Below, piece after piece: positions 51,874 to 60,683 of a stretch of 64,000 bases of DNA. The position numbers were made by a program, and so were the translations under genes. The notes beneath the pieces were generated by a model. That model ran no database searches and had not been told where the DNA came from. It saw only the letters and a program-made list of their open reading frames with translations. This DNA is from Rhizobium chutanense (GTDB lineage Bacteria; Pseudomonadota; Alphaproteobacteria; Rhizobiales; Rhizobiaceae). The first letter of the stretch is position 1; the number at the start of each line of letters is the position of its first letter. The DNA is taken from positions 186,001 through 250,000 of the forward strand of contig NZ_NWSV01000008.1 of the NCBI RefSeq assembly GCF_002531935.1. Direction: 5' to 3'.

Positions 51874-52577
51874 GCGCGCCAGTGTTTCCGTTGTCTCGAC
51901 GACTTGCCGCCGAAGCCCTGGGTACGCTGTTGCTGGTGGCAACCGTCGTCGGATCGGGAATCATGGCGGATAACCTGACGAGTGATACGGCGCTTGCGCT
52001 GCTCGGCAACACGCTCGCAACGGGGGCGATGCTTGTCGTCCTCATCACCATCTTGGGGCCGATTTCCGGCGCGCATTTCAATCCGGTGGTGTCTCTGGTT
52101 TTTGCACTTCGGCGAGAATTGCCGGTCTCCGCCGTTCCCGCCTATACCGCCGCGCAAATCGTCGGCGGCATCGCCGGCACGATCCTCGCCCATGCCATGT
52201 TCGCCCTTCCCTTGCTGCAGGCCTCGGAAACCGTGCGCACCGGCAGCTCGCAATGGCTCTCGGAAGTGGCTGCAACCTTCGGCCTCGTCTTCGTCATCTT
52301 CGCCGGCATCCGGTTTCGCGCCGATGCCGTCGCATGGCTGGTCGGCCTTTATGTTACCGCCGCCTACTGGTTCACCGCTTCCACGTCGTTTGCCAATCCG
52401 GCGGTCGCAATTGCCCGATCGCTGACACACACGTTTTCCGGCATTCGCCCGATCGATCTACCCGGTTTTATCGTTGCTGAAGTCCTCGGCGCGTTGCTGG
52501 CACTGATGCTTACGGGATGGCTGCTGATGGAATCCCGCAATCCTGAAACCCTCACCAAGACGGAATCCGCCTCATGA
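51870..52577 (+). CDS. aqpS: aquaglyceroporin AqpS of the arsenic operon
   Basis: A 235-residue MIP channel with six membrane helices and two half-helix pore motifs (HFNPVV in place of the first NPA, and FANPAVAIAR). In Sinorhizobium meliloti AqpS replaces the ArsB pump: As(V) is reduced inside and As(III) leaves down its gradient through the channel. The first motif is NPV rather than NPA. The ATG at 51870 overlaps the arsN2 stop (ATGA). Confidence 0.9.
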   Translation: MSAPVFPLSRRLAAEALGTLLLVATVVGSGIMADNLTSDTALALLGNTLATGAMLVVLITILGPISGAHFNPVVSLVFALRRELPVSAVPAYTAAQIVGGIAGTILAHAMFALPLLQASETVRTGSSQWLSEVAATFGLVFVIFAGIRFRADAVAWLVGLYVTAAYWFTASTSFANPAVAIARSLTHTFSGIRPIDLPGFIVAEVLGALLALMLTGWLLMESRNPETLTKTESAS

Positions 52578-53002
52578 CAACAGCTGTTACGATCTATCAC
52601 AACCCGGAATGCGGCACCTCGCGCAACACGCTGGCGATGATCCGGAACACCGGCATTGAGCCCAACGTGATCGAATACCTGAAAAACCCGCCGTCGCGCG
52701 AGCAGCTCGTCAAGATGATTGCGGATGCGGGTTTAAGCGTTCGCGAGGCGATCCGCGAAAAGGGCACGCCCTATGCGGAGCTCGGCCTCGACAACCGCGA
52801 TCTTACCGACGAGCAATTGCTGGATGCGATGCTGAAAGACCCGATCCTGATCAATCGTCCGTTCGTCATCACGCCGATCGGCGCGCGCCTTGCTCGGCCT
52901 TCCGAAGTCGTGCTCGATATCCTGCCGGAAACCCACAAGGGCGCTTTCACCAAGGAAGACGGCGAGAAGGTGCTCGACGCCGACGGCAAGCGGATCGTCT
53001 GA
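52574..53002 (+). CDS. arsC: arsenate reductase, glutaredoxin-coupled ArsC family
   Basis: A 142-residue thioredoxin-fold ArsC of the plasmid R773 type with the HNPECGTSR active site (catalytic cysteine) and the conserved arginines in LLDAMLKDPILINRPFVIT. Uses glutathione and glutaredoxin. It closes the operon arsR-arsC-arsN2-aqpS-arsC by a four-base overlap with aqpS. Confidence 0.92.
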   Translation: MTTAVTIYHNPECGTSRNTLAMIRNTGIEPNVIEYLKNPPSREQLVKMIADAGLSVREAIREKGTPYAELGLDNRDLTDEQLLDAMLKDPILINRPFVITPIGARLARPSEVVLDILPETHKGAFTKEDGEKVLDADGKRIV

Positions 53003-53006
53003 TCGC

Positions 53007-53273
53007 CTACTTGACGACGGCCGAGCCCTTGACGATGTCGATCGTCTCACCGCCGTCGAGCCCGATGCGGTCGCCGTCGGGCGTCGTCATGAAGCAGCCG
53101 GAGGCGCAGAGGCTTTCCGACGCGCCGGCATCGACCACGACTTCGACGCGCTGGCCGCTCTCGGTGATGACGAGCACCACGGCGGCTGGATCGGTATTGG
53201 TGACGGATGCCGCATGCGCGGCCGGCGCGGCAAGCAGCGGGACAAGCAGAACGGCGGCAAACCTTGCCATCAT
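53007..53273 (-). CDS. small exported protein, function unknown
   Basis: An 88-residue protein with a signal peptide (MMARFAAVLLVPLLAAPAAHA) and a short beta-rich mature part. Two cysteines (SLCASGCF) could form a disulphide in the periplasm. It runs convergent with the arsenic operon and ends five bases past arsC. ATGs at 53273 and 53270 are equivalent candidates. Confidence 0.6.
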   Translation of the reverse strand: MMARFAAVLLVPLLAAPAAHAASVTNTDPAAVVLVITESGQRVEVVVDAGASESLCASGCFMTTPDGDRIGLDGGETIDIVKGSAVVK

Positions 53274-53385
53274 GTGCGGCGGCGCGGGCGCGCCCTCCCC
53301 TCGAACGATCGGTGCTGCCCTCGGCAGCAATCCCGATGGTGGAGATGATGCACATAGATCTGTGAATGATGGCTGAATGAGCCGT

Positions 53386-55917
53386 TCAGCTCTTCAGGCT
53401 GCCCTCCGCCGTGCGCCCACGCAGCTGCCGCACCGGCCGCTCCTCTTCCTCCATCGGCCTGTCCCTTGGAATTTCCTGGCCGTCCGGCCGATCCCTGCCC
53501 GCATCGGCAAGCGCAGGACGAGCGTCCCGATGGATGGTAAGATCGGTCTGTGGCAGCGGGATCTCGATGCCTTCGGCCTTGAAGCGCTTGAGGATCTCGA
53601 TCCTCAGATTGTTGCGCACCGGCATGCCGTCGCCCATATCGGCGAGGAAGAAGCGCAGCTCGAAATCCAGCGAATAGGGGCCGAAGCGCAGGAATTCGAC
53701 ATGCGGCTCGGGATTGCGCATGACGAGCGGGATCTTGGCCGTCAGTTCGAGCAGGATGTCCATCACCTGCTGCGGATCGGCGTTATAGGCGACGGAAACC
53801 GGGATTTCCGAACGGCCGATCCTGTTGCGATGCGTCCAGTTGCCGACGAGGCCGTTGATCAGCTCCGAATTCGGCACGATGATCGATTGTTTGCGGAAGG
53901 TCTCGATCTCGGTGGCGCGCACAGAGATGCGCTTGACGATGCCTTCGGCCGTGCCCGAGACGACATGGTCGCCGACCTTGAACGGCCGCTCGACGAGCAG
54001 GATCAGGCCCGAGACGAAGTTGGAGACGATGTTCTGCAGGCCGAAACCGATGCCGACCGACAGCGCCGAGGCGACCAGCGCGAAGCTCGACAGATCGATG
54101 CCGGCGGACGAGACGCCGATGATCGCTGCCACGCCGACGCCGAGATAACCGATGCCCGTCTTGACCGAATTGCGCACGCCGAGATCGACATGGCTTCGCG
54201 CCATCACATTGCCGTCGAGCCAGCGCTGCAGCCAGCGCGTCAGCAGGTAGACGCCGGCAAAGAGCAGGATGCCGGTGCAGATGCCGAGCAGCGAGATGCT
54301 GATGCCGCCGAGCTTGACCTCGGTGAACAGCCGGAAGGCGATCAGCTGCAGGTCCTGCACATGGAAACCCCAGAGCAGCAGGATCAGCGGCACGCCGACG
54401 ATGAGCGCCACCGCATAGATGGCAAGGCCGACGAGCAGGCCGACCTGGTCGATCGCCACCGGCCCGAGATTGAAGCGGCGCGTCAGGAAGCGGGCGAAGA
54501 AGGTATCGCCGAAGCTTTCCTGCCGCGATATCGCCTTGCCGGAGAGCAGGCCGACATACATGGTGGCGACGACAGCGCCGGTGATGATGAGTTGCGTGGC
54601 GACGAAACGCGCCAACCCGACATAACCCGCGAGCGCTGAAACGATCAGGGCGGTGCCGACGACGCGCAGAATGATCGCCATGCCGCGCGGCCAATGCCGG
54701 CCCGGCGCGTCCGGGTCACCGCTTCTTGCCAGCATCGGCTTACCGAAGGAGACCGCGATCAGGATCAGGCCGATGATGAGCGCAGCGATCAGGCTTCTCA
54801 CAACGGTCAGCACCAGCGGCGAGCCCATCGCCTCGCCAATGCTGCTGAAGAGATAATCGAGCCCGTTGATGACGGCCATCGCCAGCAGGCAATAGCCGAT
54901 CGAGCGCGCGCCGAGATTGGAAAGCCGCACCAGCCGCCAGTGCGGTTCGTGCGGCGCGAAGATGGCATTGACGAAGCGGCCGACGAAATAGACGAGCCCG
55001 ATCGTGCCGAACAGCGCGCCGATGACCGGCGCGATGTCGGGTCTCAGCACGTTGAAACTGTTGAGGAAGAAGAAGGATGTGACGAGCAGCACCGACAGCG
55101 CCAGCGTGCGGATCAGCGTCGACCAGAAGGCGATCGACAGCCGGCCGATATAAGACGGGTTCTCGACTGCCTCGTCGCGGCGCAGATAGGAGCCGAACAG
55201 CCTGTAGCTGCCGGAGAGCAGGATCAGGGCCGAGGCAAGTGACAGGAAGATCGCAGCAAACAGCGGGAACCGCTTGAACTTCCAGACGAAGCTGGCCCAG
55301 CTCGACAGCGCCTGCGCGAATTCACCGGTCTCTCGCACAAAGGCGCTTGCCGCGTCGTCGAGAACGGAGACTGATATTTCGGTGCGCTTGAAAAGTGTTG
55401 CGGCAAAAAGCTGCCGCCGCATCTCGATGATCTCGTTGAGGAGCTTCGTCACTGCGATCGACAGGTTTTCGGCATCGCCCGTCACCGCATTGATCTGCGC
55501 CCGCTCGGCGGCGAGCGCATTGCGCTCCTGGGTGACGATCTCGGCCTCGGGCGGCTGCCCGTCCTTCGGCGGATCGCCGATCTCGGCAAGCCGGTTCTTG
55601 ATCTGGTCGAAACGCGGCCGGAGATTGACCGATATGGTGATGACGGCGCGGCTGAGTTCGTCGGCCTTGGTCGCCAGCCCCACCAGCGCATCGTCATTGT
55701 CGGCATTCTGCTTGACGCTGTCCTGAAATGCGGCGAGCTGGGTCTTCGCCTTCTCGATCTCCTTCGCCGCCTGGTCGAACGGCGTATCGACAGCCGGCTG
55801 CGCGGCCGCCTGCGTCTGCGGTTCCTGCGCGACGGCCGCGGCACTCTCGAAATGCGCGCCGGCAAGCGCCAGCGTCACGAGAAGAATGGTGCGAAGCAGG
55901 ATGGACCTCAGCCGCAA
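53386..55917 (-). CDS. large MscS-family mechanosensitive channel with DUF3772 N-terminus
   Basis: An 843-residue exported/inner-membrane protein. It has a signal peptide, a periplasmic coiled-coil domain (about residues 50-190, DUF3772-like), some eleven membrane helices, and an MscS pore and beta domain near residues 590-780 (VGIGFGLQNIVSNFVSGLIL, LVERPFKVGDHV, RATEIETFRKQSIIVPNSEL). Such MscK/YbiO-like channels release solutes on hypo-osmotic shock. The C-terminal 60 residues are charged and disordered. Confidence 0.9.
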   Translation of the reverse strand: MRLRSILLRTILLVTLALAGAHFESAAAVAQEPQTQAAAQPAVDTPFDQAAKEIEKAKTQLAAFQDSVKQNADNDDALVGLATKADELSRAVITISVNLRPRFDQIKNRLAEIGDPPKDGQPPEAEIVTQERNALAAERAQINAVTGDAENLSIAVTKLLNEIIEMRRQLFAATLFKRTEISVSVLDDAASAFVRETGEFAQALSSWASFVWKFKRFPLFAAIFLSLASALILLSGSYRLFGSYLRRDEAVENPSYIGRLSIAFWSTLIRTLALSVLLVTSFFFLNSFNVLRPDIAPVIGALFGTIGLVYFVGRFVNAIFAPHEPHWRLVRLSNLGARSIGYCLLAMAVINGLDYLFSSIGEAMGSPLVLTVVRSLIAALIIGLILIAVSFGKPMLARSGDPDAPGRHWPRGMAIILRVVGTALIVSALAGYVGLARFVATQLIITGAVVATMYVGLLSGKAISRQESFGDTFFARFLTRRFNLGPVAIDQVGLLVGLAIYAVALIVGVPLILLLWGFHVQDLQLIAFRLFTEVKLGGISISLLGICTGILLFAGVYLLTRWLQRWLDGNVMARSHVDLGVRNSVKTGIGYLGVGVAAIIGVSSAGIDLSSFALVASALSVGIGFGLQNIVSNFVSGLILLVERPFKVGDHVVSGTAEGIVKRISVRATEIETFRKQSIIVPNSELINGLVGNWTHRNRIGRSEIPVSVAYNADPQQVMDILLELTAKIPLVMRNPEPHVEFLRFGPYSLDFELRFFLADMGDGMPVRNNLRIEILKRFKAEGIEIPLPQTDLTIHRDARPALADAGRDRPDGQEIPRDRPMEEEERPVRQLRGRTAEGSLKS

Positions 55918-56104
55918 AAGCGCCTCCGAAAGTTGTCTTTGGGATAGAATGCCTGCTTTTCATAGCAAAGAAAGGCGACAGAAAGGCGGAAGATGCCGAA
56001 AGCGCCTTGCCTCGAACTGTTCCATAGAATCCGGCCAGCCCTTCATCTCGTTCCCGTCACCCTTTCGAAACCGCCGCCCTTTGCTGGAAAAGGCATGGAA
56101 ACGC

Positions 56105-56656
56105 TCAGAAACCGGCGCCGGGCCTGGAGAGATAGTCGCGCTCGGCAGCGCTCGACTCCCGCCCGAGCATGGCGTTGCGGTGCGGAAAACGTCCATAGGT
56201 GGCGATCACGTCACGGTGGCGGATCGCATAGTCGAGATATTCCTCGTCGCCGAGCGCGGTGAACAATTCCACCGAGCGATCCTGCTCGCCGAGATTCTCG
56301 GCATGTTCGAACGGCAAATAGAAGAAGCTGCGGCAGGCGGGCTCGACCGCCTGGTCGGCGCCGGCTGCGAGTGCGAGCTTGGCTTCCCGAAGCGCCAGCC
56401 CGTCGGTGGCAACGGCAAGCGCCGTGCCGCGATAGATGTTGCGGGGGAACTGGTCGAGCACGATGACCGCCGCCAGCCGGCTCACGGGGTCGGCGCGCCA
56501 TTCGTCGTTCACGCCCGCGGCAAGCGCCAGATGCGTATCGCGGAAACCTTCGCGGATCTCGACGTCCAGTTCCGGCGGCGGGCGGAACCACAGCTCGCGG
56601 CCGCATCGGATGAACCAGAAATCATAGACTTCACGCGGTGTTCGGATCGTGGCCAT
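56105..56656 (-). CDS. DUF924 family protein
   Basis: A 183-residue helical protein with the DUF924 hallmarks VYDFWFIRCGRELWFRPPPE, AVIVLDQFPRNIYRGTA and FFYLPFEHAE, then RFPHRNAMLGRESS. These are widespread bacterial proteins with a TPR-like fold and unknown activity. It is monocistronic, with no informative neighbours. Confidence 0.88.
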   Translation of the reverse strand: MATIRTPREVYDFWFIRCGRELWFRPPPELDVEIREGFRDTHLALAAGVNDEWRADPVSRLAAVIVLDQFPRNIYRGTALAVATDGLALREAKLALAAGADQAVEPACRSFFYLPFEHAENLGEQDRSVELFTALGDEEYLDYAIRHRDVIATYGRFPHRNAMLGRESSAAERDYLSRPGAGF

Positions 56657-56726
56657 GTTCTGCCTCCCGTAGCGTTAGGTATGATGACTTTATGTCGGTA
56701 AGTTATTGATAAGATGTGCCCTATGG

Positions 56727-56843
56727 CCCCCTCATCCGCCCTGCGGGCACCTTCTCCCCGCTGGGGAGAAGAGGGAATCGAGATGTCGCGGCAACTTCCC
56801 TTCTACCCAGCGGGGAGAAGGTGCCGGCAGGCGGATGAGGGGG
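56727..56843. repeat. CCCCTCATCC-type dispersed palindromic repeat
   Basis: A 117-bp element with inverted ends (CCCCCTCATCCGCC at 56727-56740 and GGCGGATGAGGGGG at 56830-56843) and inner arms GCACCTTCTCCCCGCT and AGCGGGGAGAAGGTGC. Same family as 16438-16571. Confidence 0.85.
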
Positions 56844-56881
56844 CCGCGACGTACATCCTCACCGCTACTCTTCCCCTTCCC

Positions 56882-57946
56882 CTACTTCCCCTCCTGCAAC
56901 GAAAACACCAGCGTCGCCTTCGTCCCGTCATGCCCGGGGTCATAAGCCAAATCCGATTTCAAGCTCGCCGCCATCGCCGTCAGGATGCGCGTGCCGAGGC
57001 CGGTTCCCCTCGCCGGGTTCGACGGGTCGAAACCGCCGCCGTCGTCCTCGACGATGACCCTCAACGCCTCATCCGCCTGATCCACGAAGACGCGGATCTC
57101 GCCCGGCACACTGTCCGGATAGGCATATTTGAAGGCATTGGTAACGAGTTCGCTGACGATCAGCCCGAGCGTGATCACCTTGTCCGTCGCCAGATGGACC
57201 GGCTCGGCGGTCAGCACGATGCGATGCGGCCGCTTGTCGTCGCGCATCGAGGCTTCGAGTTCGGTGAGCAGGCTGTTTAAATATTCGTCGACCTGCACCG
57301 AGCCGACCTGCCGGTTGGTGTAGAGCCGGCGGTGCACACTGGCGATGGCGTTGATGCGCATCTGCGTTTCGTGCAGCGCGTCGATCGCCACCTGGTCCTT
57401 CGTCATCGAGGACTGCATGCGGATCAGCGCGCCGACGAGGCCGAGACTGTTGGCGATGCGGTGATTGACCTCGGCAAGCAGCATCTCGGCAAGGTCGCGC
57501 TGCTGGCGGATTACCTCTTGCGCCTGCGCCGTCTCGCGGCGAAACCGCGCCCGTTCCAGCGCCTGTTCGAGGGCAGCGGCCAGCAGATCGAAATAATCGG
57601 CCGAGAAGCCCTTGAGCATGTAATCGTCGGCGCCGGCCTTCAGCGCCGCGACCGCGATACTGGTATCGTCCGAACCCGTCGCATAGATGACCGGCGGATG
57701 GTCCGGCATATCGGTGATGCAAGGCAGGATGTCGAGGCCGGTCTCACCGACCAGAAGATGATCGAGCACGACGGCATCGATGCCGCCTTCGCCGAGCCTG
57801 GCGAGGCCGGCAGCGCCATTGCGCGCCCACTCGACCGAAAAGCCGCGCCGGCTGAGGTTCTTCTGCATCAGCAGAGCCAGCCCCTCGTCATCGTCGATAT
57901 AGAGGATGCGAAACAGGGCATCCGCATCGCCGCTAGAATTGCTCAT
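56882..57946 (-). CDS. receiver-histidine kinase fusion (HisKA_2/HWE-like)
   Basis: A 354-residue soluble two-component protein. An N-terminal REC domain (acceptor in VVLDHLLVGETG) is joined through a short linker to a HisKA_2-type phospho-acceptor helix (EVNHRIANSLGLVGALIRMQ) and an ATPase domain (N box SELVTNAFKYAYP, G box DDGGGFDPSNPARGTGLGTR). Alphaproteobacterial HWE/HisKA_2 kinases often feed the PhyR-EcfG general stress pathway or light responses; the link here is inference. The ATG at 57946 follows GGGAGATGG. The rest of the open frame to 58384 is antisense to the exporter gene. Confidence 0.88.
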   Translation of the reverse strand: MSNSSGDADALFRILYIDDDEGLALLMQKNLSRRGFSVEWARNGAAGLARLGEGGIDAVVLDHLLVGETGLDILPCITDMPDHPPVIYATGSDDTSIAVAALKAGADDYMLKGFSADYFDLLAAALEQALERARFRRETAQAQEVIRQQRDLAEMLLAEVNHRIANSLGLVGALIRMQSSMTKDQVAIDALHETQMRINAIASVHRRLYTNRQVGSVQVDEYLNSLLTELEASMRDDKRPHRIVLTAEPVHLATDKVITLGLIVSELVTNAFKYAYPDSVPGEIRVFVDQADEALRVIVEDDGGGFDPSNPARGTGLGTRILTAMAASLKSDLAYDPGHDGTKATLVFSLQEGK

Positions 57947-58112
57947 TCCATCTCCCGGCGTTCTCTCTGAGCGACGACCGCCCGCAAGCGTCCGAGTCGT
58001 CCGCATGGCAATGTCGTATTGCATTGGCCCCCTGAGGTAAACAGCGGCTATTCCTCGCGCTCGGCGCAGGCGGCGCCGAAGAAGGATGGGGGAAGCCGGC
58101 ATTTTCGGCAGG

Positions 58113-59558
58113 CTAAATTTTCTGGAATTTCCTGTGGCCCGATACTTCCGCCCCCGCCTCCGCCGGCAACTGCAGGAAGCGCAGCGAAGAGACGATGCCG
58201 ATGGCGCCGACCACGACGAAAGCCCAGCGGAAGTCGGCAAGAACCGGATTGTCGGCGCCCCTGAGAGCCGAGGCGATGTTGAGCACGGCCGCCGCCACCG
58301 CGACACCGAGCAGCATCGACACCTGCTGCAGCATGCTCGACAGCGTCGAGGCCGAGCTTCGCTGCGCCGGGCCGATATCGGCAAAGGCGAGCGTGTTCAG
58401 CGCGGTGAATTCCATCGACCGAGACAGGCCGGCGAGAAAAAGCAGCGCATGGATGACAAACTGCGGTGTAGCAGGCGACAGAAAACCGCAGGCAACGATC
58501 GAAAATGCCGCAATCAGCCCGTTGAGCACCAGCACCGTGCGGAAGCCGAAGAAACGCAGGAGCGGCGTCGTCACCGTTTTCATGCCCAGATTGCCGAGGA
58601 AATAGACGAGCAGATAGGCACCGGCAGCAATCGAACCCAGCCCGAAACCGAGCTGGAACAACAATGGCAGCAGAAACGGTGTCGCATTGATCGCCACCCT
58701 GCAGGCCGTGCCCGCCGACAGCGTCGACATCGAGAAGGTCTGAACGCGGAAGGCCGAAAGGTCGAGCAGCGGATTGTCGACGGCGAGGAAATGCCGCGTC
58801 GCCATGACCGACAGCACGATGCCGGCTGCCAGCATCGATATGACAGGCAAGAGACCGCCGTCCCATTTGACCGAAAGCTCCAGAGCGGCAAGCAGGAGGG
58901 TCAGCCCGGCAGCACTGAGGACGAAGCCGAGGACATCCAGCCGGCCGGGATCGGTCTCCCGCTGTTCCGGCACGAAGCGCAGCACCAGCCCCATGCCGAG
59001 AATGCCGATCGGAATATTGATGAGGAAGTTCCAATGCCAGCTGGCATAGGTGGTGATGAAGCCGCCGAGCACCGGGCCGATCACCGGCGCCGTCAGCGCC
59101 GGCCAGGTGATCAGCGCGATCGCCTGCACCAGCTCCGACTTGCGGGCATTCTTCAGCACGATGATGCGCCCGACCGGCGTCATCAGCGCGCTGCCCGCCC
59201 CCTGCACGGCGCGCCACAACACGAATTCCACAAGGCTGCCGGACAGCCCGCAGAACAGCGAGGCGCCGGTGAAGACGGCGATCGACATCAGGAAGATACG
59301 ACGTGCGCCGAACCGGTCGCCGAGCCAGCCCGACAGCGGAATGAAGGCGGCCATCGTCAGCATGTAGACGGTAATGCCGATGCTCATCGACACCGGCTGT
59401 ACGCCGAAGCTCGCCGCCATCTGCGGCAGCGACGTGGCGACGATCGTGCCGTCGAGGATCTGCATGAAGAAGGAGACGGCAACGACCAGCGCCACGATCT
59501 TCGCCTGGCGGCCGCCTGCCACCTCTTGCCCGTTTTCGCTCGTCTCTGCCGTGGTCAT
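58113..59558 (-). CDS. DHA2-family (EmrB/QacA-type) drug efflux transporter
   Basis: A 481-residue MFS transporter with about 14 hydrophobic helices. Motifs include ILDGTIVATSLPQMA in the first helix (typical of DHA2), GWLGDRFGARRIFL (motif A) and the GPVLGGFI motif C. It probably exports hydrophobic toxicants with proton motive force. No membrane-fusion partner is adjacent, so it likely works alone in the inner membrane. The ATG at 59558 fits the family N-terminus; the longer frame to 59804 is not supported. Confidence 0.88.
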   Translation of the reverse strand: MTTAETSENGQEVAGGRQAKIVALVVAVSFFMQILDGTIVATSLPQMAASFGVQPVSMSIGITVYMLTMAAFIPLSGWLGDRFGARRIFLMSIAVFTGASLFCGLSGSLVEFVLWRAVQGAGSALMTPVGRIIVLKNARKSELVQAIALITWPALTAPVIGPVLGGFITTYASWHWNFLINIPIGILGMGLVLRFVPEQRETDPGRLDVLGFVLSAAGLTLLLAALELSVKWDGGLLPVISMLAAGIVLSVMATRHFLAVDNPLLDLSAFRVQTFSMSTLSAGTACRVAINATPFLLPLLFQLGFGLGSIAAGAYLLVYFLGNLGMKTVTTPLLRFFGFRTVLVLNGLIAAFSIVACGFLSPATPQFVIHALLFLAGLSRSMEFTALNTLAFADIGPAQRSSASTLSSMLQQVSMLLGVAVAAAVLNIASALRGADNPVLADFRWAFVVVGAIGIVSSLRFLQLPAEAGAEVSGHRKFQKI

Positions 59559-59954
59559 CGATCTGCCAATGAAATTCCGGATGACGCGGCAGGGAAACAG
59601 GGAGGAAGCCGGTCGGAGATCTGCCGCGCGAAGGAGCACGGACTTGGAGGACCGCGCACTGGCTGCATACGCCCGTTGCATCAGGCCGGAAAGGCTAAAT
59701 CTCGCACTGCACGGGAATATTACCGGTGCAGAAGAAAAAGCCCCGCCGAAGCGAGGCCAAGTTTGCACCGCCCCCGGGAAAACAGGAGCGGCGTCGAAGT
59801 CCATATCCTGCGTCCCGTCTTACAGCGAGGCCAGATTTCGCCTGATCGGTACGCTGGTGAGGAAATTTGCGATTTGTCAAAGATCGCCGGTCCCTTCCTG
59901 GCGGCGCCGCGATTGCCGCAGCCCTCGCGGTGGCAGCGAGACTCGCATCGGGCG
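59559..59954. other. intergenic region with terminator
   Basis: 396 bp between the exporter start and the esterase end. It holds the esterase operon terminator (59735-59757) and presumably the exporter promoter. Open frames on either strand show no gene signature. Confidence 0.5.
59735..59757 (-). terminator. intrinsic terminator of the esterase operon
   Basis: Read leftward: GCCTCGC-TTCG-GCGGGGC followed by TTTTTC. A 7-bp stem with a stable UUCG loop, about 200 bases past the esterase stop. Confidence 0.75.
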
Positions 59955-60683
59955 TCAGAGATAAAGCGGCGCCATCTTGCGCCAGACGCCGGCGCGGTGG
60001 GCACGACCGTCCCAGACATGCAGCTGATGGCGAATATTCTTCTCGCCGAGCAGCCGGCTGAGATAGCGGTTGTTGTCGAGGAAGGGATCGGCATCGCCGA
60101 TGGTCAGAACGATGTCGATCTCGCGCAGCCTGTCGAGCCGCCAGTCCGAACCAAGACCGGGCAGGAAATGCGTCGGCGTGTGGAAATAGATGCTGTCGTC
60201 GTAATAACCGTCGAACAGGTCGCCGAAGACTTCCACCTTCATCGTCAGGTCGTAGCGCCCGGAAAAAGCGACGAGCTTGCGGAAGAGATGCGGGTGACGG
60301 AAGACGAGGCTCGCCGCCTGGAAGGCGCCGAGACTGCATCCATGCACGATGGTACAGTCATGCGGGTTCTTCGCCGCCATCAGCGGCAGCACCTCGTTGA
60401 GGATGTAATCCTCCAGCGCCGCATGCCGGCGGATGCGCTCGGCCGGATGGCGGTGGAAGCCGTAGAGGCTGTCTGCCGCCAGGCCCTCGATGCAATAGAG
60501 CTGAAGATAGCCGGCCTGCAGCTTTTCCATGAGGCTCGCGACCAGGCCGAGTTGCTCATATTCAAAAAAGCGCCCTTCCCGCGTCGGAAAAACCAGCACC
60601 TTGGCGCCGGCATGGCCGAACACCAGCATCTCCATGTCTCGATGCAGACGCTGACTGTACCAGCGGAGATATTCGCGGTTCAT
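59955..60683 (-). CDS. alpha/beta-hydrolase-fold esterase (enterochelin-esterase-like family)
   Basis: A 242-residue cytosolic protein of the putative esterase family. The nucleophile serine is in VHGCSLGAFQAASL, an acidic residue in TIGDADPFLDNN, and a histidine in HVWDGRAHRAGVW. No signal peptide. It is translationally coupled (ATGA) to the acetylxylan-esterase-like gene upstream, so the two may act on one acylated substrate. The substrate is unknown. Confidence 0.8.
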   Translation of the reverse strand: MNREYLRWYSQRLHRDMEMLVFGHAGAKVLVFPTREGRFFEYEQLGLVASLMEKLQAGYLQLYCIEGLAADSLYGFHRHPAERIRRHAALEDYILNEVLPLMAAKNPHDCTIVHGCSLGAFQAASLVFRHPHLFRKLVAFSGRYDLTMKVEVFGDLFDGYYDDSIYFHTPTHFLPGLGSDWRLDRLREIDIVLTIGDADPFLDNNRYLSRLLGEKNIRHQLHVWDGRAHRAGVWRKMAPLYL

